Shown here: piece after piece, positions 1 through 6,651 of the stretch
Layout: every line of letters begins with the position of its first letter
Position numbering within the stretch: the stretch's first letter is position 1
Assembly: GCA_028705545.1 (NCBI GenBank)
Contig: JAQWDG010000029.1
Coordinates: 1 to 13,233, forward strand
Origin: Methanoregula sp.
GTDB taxonomy: Archaea; Halobacteriota; Methanomicrobia; Methanomicrobiales; Methanospirillaceae
DNA: 13,233 nt
Direction of reading: 5' to 3'
Program-made: the position numbers and the translations under genes
The notes under the pieces: generated by a model
The model's database searches: none
Told to the model about the DNA's origin: nothing
What the model saw: only the letters and a program-made list of their open reading frames with translations

Positions 1-2345
1 TCGTCAAAGGACTTCCGCTGCCAGTAGACAAGGTCGCGGAGCTCGTCGGCGAGCCTGACGATCTTCTCGTCTGCCAGGTGCCGGCCTTTCAGGTATTCGA
101 CCTGGTTAACCAGGCTCACCGCTTCGTACAGGATATCGCGGCGGCTCTTCGCGTAGAGCAGCTCCCACGACTTCTGCTCGTACTTCTCGAAATCTGCACC
201 GTCAAGCGTCCCCTTGACCAGTTCGAGAGCCGCCTCGAAGTGCTTCCGGGTGATGGTGACGGAAATGTCGGCCTTCTTTTTGTCCGCCCCGGCACTGTCC
301 CGGGTCAGCTCGTCGATTACGGCTGCCTTCGTCTCCCGCACGAGCGCTTCGAGATCGGCGCCCACGAAGAACCGGGTCCGGGCGGCAAGTTCGTCGATGC
401 TCACATCGGGGGCAATCAGGTCTTCTATGTCCTTAAGGTAGGTCGTCAGGATCGCTTTTCTTCCCGCCTCGTCCGGTGGCGGGATATAGAGGTGCTTTTC
501 GAGCCGGCCGGGCCGGAGAAGGGCAGGGTCGAGCAGGTCGGGACGGTTTGTCGCCCCGATCACAAAGACTTCTTTTAGTTCCTCGATGCCGTCGAGCTCG
601 GTCAGGAACTGCGAAAGCACGCTCTCGGTCACGTGCGTATTATCGGCAACCGTGCCCCGTTTCGGGAACATGGCATCGATCTCGTCAAAGAAGATGATGC
701 ACGGTGCAGACTGCCGGGCCTTGCGGAACGCCTCCCGCACGTGCTTCTCGGAATCGCCCACGCCTTTTGCAAGCATCTCGGGGCCTTTTACCGAGATGAA
801 ATTGAGCTGGCGCTTGCTCGCGATGCCTTTCACAAGGAGCGTCTTTCCCGTCCCGGGTGGGCCAAAGAGCAGGATCCCTTTCGGGGGCTTGTACTGGAGT
901 TTCTCGAAGATCCCCGGGAACCGGAGCCGGCCTTCGACCGTTTTTATGAGCGTATCTTTCACATCGTCGAGGCCGCCGATATCCTCCCAGGCGACATCGG
1001 GGATCTCGATGAGAACCTCGCGGAGCGCGCTTGGCTGGACCACTTTTCTTGCCGCATCGAAATCGGCCTTCGTGAGCCGGAGCTGCTCGATCACCTCGGC
1101 GGGGATCTCCTTGTCGATATCGATTAAGGGGATGATCTTACGAATCGCGTTCATTGCCGCTTCTTTTACGAGGAGCGCGATATCTGCCCCGACAAAGCCG
1201 AACGTGGTCTCGGCGAGCAGTTCGAGGTCAACGTCCTTTGCGAGCGGCACGCCCCGGGTGTGGACCTGGAAAATTTCGTACCTGCCCTTCTTGTCCGGGA
1301 TCCCGATCTCGATCTCCCGGTCGAAACGCCCGCCGCGCCGGAGTGCCGGGTCGATGGAGTTCGGGAGGTTTGTTGCCGCAATCACGATGACCTGCCCCCG
1401 CCCGGCAAGACCGTCCATGAGGGCGAGCATCTGGGCCACGATCCGGCGCTCCACCTCGCCCTGAACGTCTTCCCGTTTCGGGGCGATAGCATCGATCTCG
1501 TCGATGAAGATGATGGACGGGGCGTTCTCCTCCGCGTCGTGGAACTTGTCCCGCAGGGCCTTCTCGCTGTCCCCGTAGAACTTGCTCATGATCTCGGGGC
1601 CCGAGAGCGTGAGGAAGTGGGCGTCCACCTCGTTTGCAACCGCCTTTGCAATGAGTGTTTTCCCGGTGCCCGGCGGGCCGTAGAAGAGCACGCCTTTGGG
1701 GGGCTTGATCCCGACCTTCTCGAAGATCTCCGGGTGGCGCAGGGGAAGCTCGATCATCTCCCGCACCAGCTGGAGCTCGCGTTCGAGCCCGCCGATGTCC
1801 TCGTACTGGATATTGGTGATCTGCCGTTTCCCCTCTTCAGGTTTGAAGGGCTCGGTCTTAAGCTCGATCTCCGTGTCGTCCGAGACGATAGCAATTGCCC
1901 GGGGCGCGACCCGGACGATCACAAACGTGACCGAGTTCCCGAGGATATCGACCCGGAGGGACTGGCCCTCGACTACCGAGCGGCCCCGCAGTATGCGGGA
2001 GAGGTACTGCTCCCCGCCCACGAGCCGGGTCTCCTGCGCCGGTTGGATCACGACTTTTGTCGCATAGCCCGCCTCGGACTTGCGGATCTTCACCTTCTCG
2101 TCGATACCGGCGCTCGCGTTTGCCCGGATGCTCCCGTCGATCCGCAGGATTGCAAAACCGATGTCCTCGGCAAACCCGGGCCAGACAATTGCCGCCGCGC
2201 TCCGTTTCCCCGCGATCTCGATCACGTCGCCCGAGACCATGCCGAGCTTCTTCATCACGTCCACGCTTAAGCGTGCAATCCCCCGGCTCGCGTCGTTATG
2301 CGCCGCTTCCTTAACCGTTACTTCGAAAAAATCCGTATCCGCCAT
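1..2345 (-). CDS. Cdc48/VAT-type AAA+ ATPase (C-terminus beyond the window edge)
   Basis: Archaeal Cdc48/VAT unfoldase. The family forms hexamers that thread proteins through a central pore using ATP, often feeding the proteasome. 781 codons are visible. Residues about 1-180 match the two-part N domain. D1 carries Walker A GPPGTGKT at 223-230 and Walker B IIFIDE at 278-283. D2 carries Walker A GPPGTGKT at 495-502 and Walker B IIFFDE at 550-555. Both ATPase sites look intact. After D2 a charged, probably helical tail of roughly 80 residues runs to the window edge, longer than the short end of Thermoplasma VAT (about 745 residues). The ATG at 2345 is chosen because GGTG (2351-2354, minus strand) sits 5 nt upstream and the protein then begins MADTDFFEVTVKEA, as expected for a VAT N domain. 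It is divergent from thiC. Family certain; substrates unknown. Confidence 0.96.
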   Translation of the reverse strand, partial: MADTDFFEVTVKEAAHNDASRGIARLSVDVMKKLGMVSGDVIEIAGKRSAAAIVWPGFAEDIGFAILRIDGSIRANASAGIDEKVKIRKSEAGYATKVVIQPAQETRLVGGEQYLSRILRGRSVVEGQSLRVDILGNSVTFVIVRVAPRAIAIVSDDTEIELKTEPFKPEEGKRQITNIQYEDIGGLERELQLVREMIELPLRHPEIFEKVGIKPPKGVLFYGPPGTGKTLIAKAVANEVDAHFLTLSGPEIMSKFYGDSEKALRDKFHDAEENAPSIIFIDEIDAIAPKREDVQGEVERRIVAQMLALMDGLAGRGQVIVIAATNLPNSIDPALRRGGRFDREIEIGIPDKKGRYEIFQVHTRGVPLAKDVDLELLAETTFGFVGADIALLVKEAAMNAIRKIIPLIDIDKEIPAEVIEQLRLTKADFDAARKVVQPSALREVLIEIPDVAWEDIGGLDDVKDTLIKTVEGRLRFPGIFEKLQYKPPKGILLFGPPGTGKTLLVKGIASKRQLNFISVKGPEMLAKGVGDSEKHVREAFRKARQSAPCIIFFDEIDAMFPKRGTVADNTHVTESVLSQFLTELDGIEELKEVFVIGATNRPDLLDPALLRPGRLEKHLYIPPPDEAGRKAILTTYLKDIEDLIAPDVSIDELAARTRFFVGADLEALVRETKAAVIDELTRDSAGADKKKADISVTITRKHFEAALELVKGTLDGADFEKYEQKSWELLYAKSRRDILYEAVSLVNQVEYLKGRHLADEKIVRLADELRDLVYWQRKSFD

Positions 2346-2388
2346 CCGGCCACCGTGCAGTGTATGCTCTTGTTTGGTATCAGGAATT

Positions 2389-2396
2389 CATAAAAG
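2389..2396 (-). promoter_or_regulatory. Candidate TATA box for the Cdc48 gene
   Basis: On the minus strand this reads CTTTTATG, centred about 48 bp before the start codon at 2345. A start point about 25 bp downstream would give a leader of roughly 20 nt that includes the GGTG ribosome-binding site. Inferred from spacing and AT content only. Confidence 0.4.
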
Positions 2397-2451
2397 CACC
2401 CGTGGGGACAGTCCCGGCCCGGTTTTTGCCCGGCAGACCTGATCGTCCCCC

Positions 2452-2489
2452 GTTTACGTAAACTAAAATTTACTTGTTTAGAGAACAAG
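2452..2489. promoter_or_regulatory. Palindrome cluster in the Cdc48-thiC divergent spacer
   Basis: A perfect 12-bp palindrome GTTTACGTAAAC (2452-2463) is followed by a second TTTAC (2469-2473), which pairs inverted with GTAAA (2458-2462), and by CTTGTT (2473-2478) / AACAAG (2484-2489) with a 5-nt loop. The cluster overlaps an AT-rich stretch (2463-2472) that could be a distal TATA element for thiC. A nearer TATA-like TTTATC lies at 2522-2527. Placement upstream of a thiamine-type gene suggests an operator, but no regulator is identified. I see no TPP riboswitch. Confidence 0.45.
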
Positions 2490-2552
2490 CCAGATTTCTT
2501 CAGGAATCGCAAAACCGAGCCTTTATCTGTTCTTTTGAGATACCGGTAAGGT

Positions 2553-3830
2553 ATGAGTATTGTCGCTGATGCCAAGCGCGGCATCGTAACCGAAGAGATG
2601 AAGCAGGTCGCGAAAGCGGAAGGCGTGACCGAGGACTTTGTCCGGCGCGGCGTTGCCGAAGGCCATATCGTAATCCCGGTCTCCCCCTACCGCAAGGTAA
2701 AACTCTGCGGTATCGGCGAAGGCCTCCGCACCAAGGTCAACGCCTCCATCGGGACCTCCACCGATATCGTCAATATTCCTGAAGAGATCGAGAAGGCGCG
2801 GCAGGCGGAACTCGCCGGCGCCGACACCCTCATGGAACTCTCGACCGGCGGGGACTTTACCGACATCCGTAAACAGGTGATTGCAAACACCACCCTGTCG
2901 GTCGGGAGCGTCCCGCTCTACCAGGCCTTTATCGAAGCGGCGAGAAAGGACGGCGCGGTCGTAGATATGAAAGAGGACGACCTGTTCCGGATCACCGCCG
3001 AGCAGGCCAAGCTCGGGACGAACTTCATGGCAATCCACACCGGCATCAACTGGGAGACGGTAAAGAGGCTCCGCAACCAGGGCCGGCACGGCGGGCTCGT
3101 GTCCCGGGGCGGCGCATTCATGACCGCATGGATGCTCCACAACGAGAAAGAAAACCCGCTCTACTCCGAGTTCGACTATCTCCTGGAGATCATGAAGGAG
3201 CACGAGGTCACCCTCTCGATGGGAAACGGCATGCGTGCCGGTGCAGTCCACGATGCAACCGACCGCGCCCAGGTCCAGGAACTCTTAATCAACGCCGAAC
3301 TTGCCGACAAGGCCCATGCACAGGACGTGCAGGTGATCGTTGAAGGCCCCGGCCATGTCCCGATCGACGAGATTGCGACAAACGTCCAGCTCATGAAGCG
3401 CGTCACCAACAACAAGCCGTTCTACATGCTCGGCCCCATTGTCACCGATATCGCGCCGGGCTACGATGACCGGGTCGCCGCCATTGGCGCCGCGATCTCC
3501 TCCTCCATGGGTGCGGACTTCATCTGTTACGTCACCCCCGCAGAACACCTCGCCCTCCCGAACCCCGAAGAGGTCTACGAAGGTGTCATCAGTTCAAGGA
3601 TCGCAGCGCATGTCGGCGACATGATCAAGCTCAAGAAGACCCGGGCTGCCGACCTCGAAATGGGCCACGCCCGCCGCGACCTCGACTGGGAGCGCCAGTT
3701 TGCCGTTGCCATGAACCCGGCCCGCGCACGGAAGATCCGGGACGAGCGGATGCCGGCCGACAAGGACGGCTGCACCATGTGCGGCGACTACTGCGCCTTA
3801 AAGATCGTCCGCCGCTCGTTCAAGTTCTAA
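2553..3830 (+). CDS. thiC: ThiC-family radical SAM enzyme (HMP-phosphate synthase, or 5-hydroxybenzimidazole synthase)
   Basis: ThiC rearranges aminoimidazole ribotide to hydroxymethylpyrimidine phosphate for thiamine; its paralogue BzaF makes 5-hydroxybenzimidazole from the same substrate. The 425-residue protein has the ThiC core: NASIGTSTD near 63-71, ELSTGGDFTDIR near 95-106, EGPGHVP at 264-270 and the C-terminal cluster-binding cysteines C407, C410 and C414. The cysteine spacing is CX2CX3C, one residue shorter than the CX2CX4C of E. coli ThiC. The length fits the short archaeal/clostridial form without the extra bacterial N-terminal domain. The ATG at 2553 follows GGTAAGGT, a weak and very close ribosome-binding site. 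A T-run terminator follows, so the gene is probably transcribed alone. Family certain. The product is uncertain between ThiC and BzaF: no other thiamine or cobamide gene is nearby to decide. Confidence 0.93.
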   Translation: MSIVADAKRGIVTEEMKQVAKAEGVTEDFVRRGVAEGHIVIPVSPYRKVKLCGIGEGLRTKVNASIGTSTDIVNIPEEIEKARQAELAGADTLMELSTGGDFTDIRKQVIANTTLSVGSVPLYQAFIEAARKDGAVVDMKEDDLFRITAEQAKLGTNFMAIHTGINWETVKRLRNQGRHGGLVSRGGAFMTAWMLHNEKENPLYSEFDYLLEIMKEHEVTLSMGNGMRAGAVHDATDRAQVQELLINAELADKAHAQDVQVIVEGPGHVPIDEIATNVQLMKRVTNNKPFYMLGPIVTDIAPGYDDRVAAIGAAISSSMGADFICYVTPAEHLALPNPEEVYEGVISSRIAAHVGDMIKLKKTRAADLEMGHARRDLDWERQFAVAMNPARARKIRDERMPADKDGCTMCGDYCALKIVRRSFKF

Positions 3831-3833
3831 CCC

Positions 3834-3842
3834 TTTTTTTTT
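3834..3842 (+). terminator. T-run terminator after thiC
   Basis: Nine consecutive T residues begin 3 nt after the thiC stop codon, with no clear hairpin. This is the usual form of an archaeal intrinsic terminator. Confidence 0.6.
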
Positions 3843-3963
3843 CTGCCCGCACAAAACCCGGGGCCTCCTCCCGCCAGAAGGGCAGTAAAAAGCGCATTCT
3901 TTTTCCCGTTTGCATCCCAAAAACAAAGAGTACCTGACGCTTACGACTGTCAGATGTGATGGA

Positions 3964-4449
3964 ATGCAGAAGAAAAACCAGAAAACCGTCAACGAATTTC
4001 TTGCCAGCGCCGAAGCCATAAGCGACGACGTTCTGGAAGATATGACAACGATGCTCGGCTCAAAGCCGTTCATCTTTCCGGTCCTGCGGGAACGTGCCGA
4101 TACCTTTGCCCTTTCCATGCTTGCCGATTACCATGTCTTCCGCCCCGAACATCTCCCGGCGAAGATGGCCGAACTTTCCGCCGTTGCCGCTGCGGCAGGA
4201 GCGGGCGCGGACAAGTGCTTAAAAGTCCATATCAATGCGGCCATAAAGGAGGGTGCGACCCGGGACGAGATCTTCGATGTCCTCATGATTGCGGCGACCA
4301 TCGGAAAGACCAAGGTCTACGCATCTGCCCTCCGGCAGTTGTGCGATATGTTCCCCGAGATCGATCCGGCGAAGAAAACAAAAACTGCCGCTCCTTTGAA
4401 AAAGCGTGCCCCGGCCAAAAAAAAGGTATCCGCTGCAAAGCGCCGGTAA
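3964..4449 (+). CDS. Carboxymuconolactone decarboxylase-like (AhpD-fold) protein with lysine-rich tail
   Basis: A 161-residue protein of the CMD/AhpD-like helical family. Members include decarboxylases and peroxidase partners that use a CXXC pair near a histidine. The central region contains GADKCLKVHINAAIKEGAT, followed by a predicted helix including VLMIAATIGKTK. The C-XXX-H part of the site is kept, but the first cysteine of CXXC is alanine (A-D-K-C), so the classical disulfide chemistry is not available. The last 25 or so residues are a Lys/Ala/Pro-rich basic tail, resembling a histone H1-type tail and presumably disordered. The ATG at 3964 is preferred because a GTGATGG sequence precedes it; a TTG at 3910 would add 18 residues of non-family character. 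It is flanked by terminators on both sides, so probably a single-gene unit. Role unknown. Confidence 0.82.
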   Translation: MQKKNQKTVNEFLASAEAISDDVLEDMTTMLGSKPFIFPVLRERADTFALSMLADYHVFRPEHLPAKMAELSAVAAAAGAGADKCLKVHINAAIKEGATRDEIFDVLMIAATIGKTKVYASALRQLCDMFPEIDPAKKTKTAAPLKKRAPAKKKVSAAKRR

Positions 4450-4475
4450 TCCTGTCGTGTCCGGGCAGCGGGGGC

Positions 4476-4499
4476 AAAAGGAAAACATCTCCTTTTTTT
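4476..4499 (+). terminator. Hairpin plus T-run terminator after the CMD-like gene
   Basis: AAAAGGA (4476-4482) pairs with TCCTTTT (4490-4496) across a 7-nt loop, and the T-run extends to 4499. It lies 27 nt past the stop codon and ends the transcript before the next operon. Confidence 0.6.
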
Positions 4500-4506
4500 A
4501 GGAACA

Positions 4507-4514
4507 CTAAATAA
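4507..4514 (+). promoter_or_regulatory. Candidate TATA box of the four-gene operon
   Basis: CTAAATAA lies about 26 bp before position 4536-4537, so transcription probably starts near there. The leader would be about 11 nt and contain GGTGAT (4539-4544), a good match to the archaeal anti-Shine-Dalgarno partner. Inferred from spacing. Confidence 0.4.
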
Positions 4515-4547
4515 CCGTGCCTCACAGATATCCGGGATGGTGATGAT

Positions 4548-5336
4548 ATCAGGCTCAACTTCGGCGGTTTTGTCCCGCTCTCCACGGTAGACTGGCGGGG
4601 CCGGGCGGCCTGCACGGTCTTTTTCCGGGGCTGCCCCCTCCGGTGCTCGTACTGCCAGAACGCCGCGATATTCGATGGCGAGGACTTCCGGGACACGGAC
4701 GAGATCGTCAGCCTCCTCAAAGGCTCGAAGATTGCCGTGAGCGGAGTGGTCTTCTCGGGCGGGGAACCCACGCTCCAGAAAGAGGCTCTCCTGTTCCTTG
4801 CCCGTGCCGCAAAAACGCTCGGCCTTGCAACCGGTCTCCAGACTAACGGGGCCTTCCCGGGGACAATACGGGCTCTCCTCGAAGAACGGCTCATCGACCG
4901 GATCGCAATCGATTATAAGACGCAGTGGGAGGGTTTTTCTTCCGCACAGGACGGTCCGGCTGCGGGCATGAACTATCCAAAAAACGTAATGCGCTCAATA
5001 GAACTTGCACGGACGGCATTCCGCGAAAAGACCCTTGCGGAACTCGAGATCGTAGTAACCGTATTTTATGAGAATGCGAAATACTTACAGGAGATTTCGC
5101 GAAAGTGTGCCGACCTCCCTCTTGTCCTCCAGCAGGGTGAACTCAAGATCCCGATGGTCCCGGGAGGGGCAGAGAACGTGACCGAGTATATCGCCAAACG
5201 ATGGGAGACCATCGAACAGTACACCCCCATGACGCTGGAAGAGATAGAAAAAATTGCCGACGGGCTCAAACGGGATGTCCGGATCCGGACCCGGGACGGC
5301 GGGGAGATCCCCTACAACCGGAGGTACCTGTTATGA
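4548..5336 (+). CDS. Radical SAM protein, NrdG-like (anaerobic NTP reductase activating protein family); start codon non-canonical
   Basis: Radical SAM enzyme of the NrdG2-like group. NrdG proteins place a glycyl radical on anaerobic ribonucleotide reductase, but many relatives have other, unknown targets. From residue 1 at 4548 the cluster cysteines are C29, C33 and C36 (GCPLRCSYC), followed by GGEPT near 70. The extended C-terminus ends in a charged RTRDGGEIPYNRR segment. At about 262 residues it is longer than E. coli NrdG. The reading frame is open from 4515, yet no ATG, GTG or TTG occurs in it before GTG at 4737, which lies after the essential cysteines. The start at 4548 (ATC) is inferred: GGTGA (4539-4543) sits 4 nt upstream, and the next residues RLNFGGFVPLSTVDW are what I expect at the N-terminus of this family. 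The ATGs at 4537 and 4543 are in another frame that stops at 4590. No nrdD is nearby. Its stop overlaps the next gene by ATGA. Confidence 0.8.
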   Translation: MRLNFGGFVPLSTVDWRGRAACTVFFRGCPLRCSYCQNAAIFDGEDFRDTDEIVSLLKGSKIAVSGVVFSGGEPTLQKEALLFLARAAKTLGLATGLQTNGAFPGTIRALLEERLIDRIAIDYKTQWEGFSSAQDGPAAGMNYPKNVMRSIELARTAFREKTLAELEIVVTVFYENAKYLQEISRKCADLPLVLQQGELKIPMVPGGAENVTEYIAKRWETIEQYTPMTLEEIEKIADGLKRDVRIRTRDGGEIPYNRRYLL

Positions 5337-5881
5337 AGGTGTTCGGTGTCGTGGGGCTTCCCGCGAGCGGCAAGGGCGAGTTTTCGAAGATAGCTGCGGA
5401 CCTTGGCGTCCCGGTCGTGGTCATGGGCGATGTGATAAGAAACGCGGTAAAGGAAGCGGGCCTCGCCCCGACCGATGCAAACCTCGGGGCAACGGCCAGC
5501 CGGCTCCGGGCCGAGCACGGCATGGACGCGATCGCGATCCTCTGCGTGGATTTAATAAAAAAGCAGGACGCTCCGCTTGTCCTTGTCGACGGGATACGCG
5601 GGGATGCAGAGGTCAGGGTCTTCCGGCAGTATTTCCCGGGCTTCCGGCTGGTCGCTATCGAGACCTCGTTTGAGATACGCCTCGAACGGCTCCGCGAGCG
5701 CAAACGGAGCGATGACGTGGGGTCTGCCGAAGGCCTGAAAACCCGGGACGAGCGCGAGAAGGGCTGGGGCCTTGAACGGGCCCTTGCCATGGCCGACGTG
5801 CGGATCAACAACGACGGCACCCTTGAAGAGTTCACCAAAAAGGTTACCGGTTTTGTCCGGGCGCTGGAGCAGGAGCCATGA
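5333..5881 (+). CDS. UPF0200-family P-loop nucleotide kinase-like protein
   Basis: A 182-residue P-loop protein that looks like the archaeal UPF0200 group, related in fold to adenylate, cytidylate and dephospho-CoA kinases; substrate not established. Walker A is GLPASGKGE at 8-16, a conserved DGIRG at 86-90 sits in the Walker B/substrate region, and an Arg-rich stretch at about 117-140 resembles a kinase lid. The ATG at 5333 is well supported: GGAGGT at 5320-5325 lies 7 nt upstream, inside the end of the preceding gene, and the protein starts directly at the first strand before the P-loop (MKVFGVVGLPASGKGE). The frame is open further upstream, but that part is the out-of-frame end of the radical SAM gene. 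It overlaps both neighbours by 4 bp, implying translational coupling. Confidence 0.9.
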   Translation: MKVFGVVGLPASGKGEFSKIAADLGVPVVVMGDVIRNAVKEAGLAPTDANLGATASRLRAEHGMDAIAILCVDLIKKQDAPLVLVDGIRGDAEVRVFRQYFPGFRLVAIETSFEIRLERLRERKRSDDVGSAEGLKTRDEREKGWGLERALAMADVRINNDGTLEEFTKKVTGFVRALEQEP

Positions 5882-6651
5882 CCATAAAGCCTTACTTCTC
5901 CTCGTCCTCGAAGGTCTGGGACGACATCTCCTGGGTCTACGGGATTAAGGATGCAGGATACGAGGGCTGGGAGATCGTGGCCGACGGCAACTACCGGCTG
6001 GAGAAGCAGGAAAACGCGAAAAAAATAAAAGAGGTGATCGCATCGACAGGCCTTGGCATCACGGTGCACGCACCGTACGGCGACCTGAACCTCGCTACCT
6101 TAAACGACCCGATCTGGCGAGAATCGATCCGGCAGATTGAGGTCTGCATTGAAAACGCGGCAGACCTTACCGACCGGGTAACGATCCACCCCGGCTATCT
6201 TTCCCCGGCGGGAAAGCTCGTGCCGCAGAAGGTCTGGGAGCTCCAGAAGGAAGCCCTCAAACGGATCGGGAAATGTGCGGCAGAGCACGGGGTGCTTGCC
6301 TGCCTTGAGAATATGATAAGTGCAAAAGAGTTCCTCTGCCGGGACTGCGGTGAGCTGATGGGGATGGCGGAAGGGATCGAGGGGATCGGCCTGACGTTCG
6401 ATTTCGGGCACGCAAATACCGTGGGAAAAGTCCCGGACTTCCTCAAAAACGTGGGATCTGCAAACCACATCCACATCCACGACAACCACGGCGAACATGA
6501 CGAACACCTTGCGCTCGGCAACGGCACGATCGACTGGCACAGGGCCGGGAAAGCGATTGCCGCCCGGTACAGCGGTGTCGTTGTCGTTGAAGGCCGCTCG
6601 GTCGAGGAGGCAAAAAAGAGCCTCGCGGTGTTCCGTAGGGAGTTTGTATGA
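5878..6651 (+). CDS. Xylose isomerase-like / AP endonuclease family 2 TIM-barrel protein
   Basis: A 257-residue TIM-barrel protein of the superfamily containing sugar-phosphate isomerases/epimerases and endonuclease IV. Likely metal ligands and active-site residues appear at the expected strand ends: H64 (TVHAPYGD), H104 (TIHPGY), E144 (CLENM), D175/H178 (FDFGHAN), the His-rich stretch 197-210 (HIHIHDNHGEHDEH) and E238 (VVEGR). This suggests a divalent-metal enzyme acting on a sugar-like substrate, or less likely on abasic DNA; it is shorter than E. coli Nfo (about 285 residues). The start overlaps the kinase-like gene's stop as ATGA, with a GGAG-type site a few bases upstream. Its position between a P-loop kinase and RNase Z does not reveal the substrate. 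Family confident, reaction unknown. Confidence 0.88.
   Translation: MTIKPYFSSSSKVWDDISWVYGIKDAGYEGWEIVADGNYRLEKQENAKKIKEVIASTGLGITVHAPYGDLNLATLNDPIWRESIRQIEVCIENAADLTDRVTIHPGYLSPAGKLVPQKVWELQKEALKRIGKCAAEHGVLACLENMISAKEFLCRDCGELMGMAEGIEGIGLTFDFGHANTVGKVPDFLKNVGSANHIHIHDNHGEHDEHLALGNGTIDWHRAGKAIAARYSGVVVVEGRSVEEAKKSLAVFRREFV

Noticed and set aside
78..2270. Long plus-strand open frames opposite the Cdc48 gene (for example 586-1464 and 1260-2270)
   Set aside because: They are antisense shadows of a strongly conserved AAA+ ATPase in GC-rich DNA; their peptides are Arg/Ser/Pro- or Asp/Leu-rich with no domain.
2346..2552. TPP riboswitch upstream of thiC
   Set aside because: The conserved THI-box core is not present; only short palindromes are visible.
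2318..2584. Minus-strand 88-residue frame across the Cdc48-thiC spacer
   Set aside because: It overlaps the starts of both divergent genes and their promoters and shows no recognisable protein features.
3910..3963. TTG start for the CMD-like protein
   Set aside because: It adds 18 residues without family similarity; ATG at 3964 is preceded by a better ribosome-binding site.
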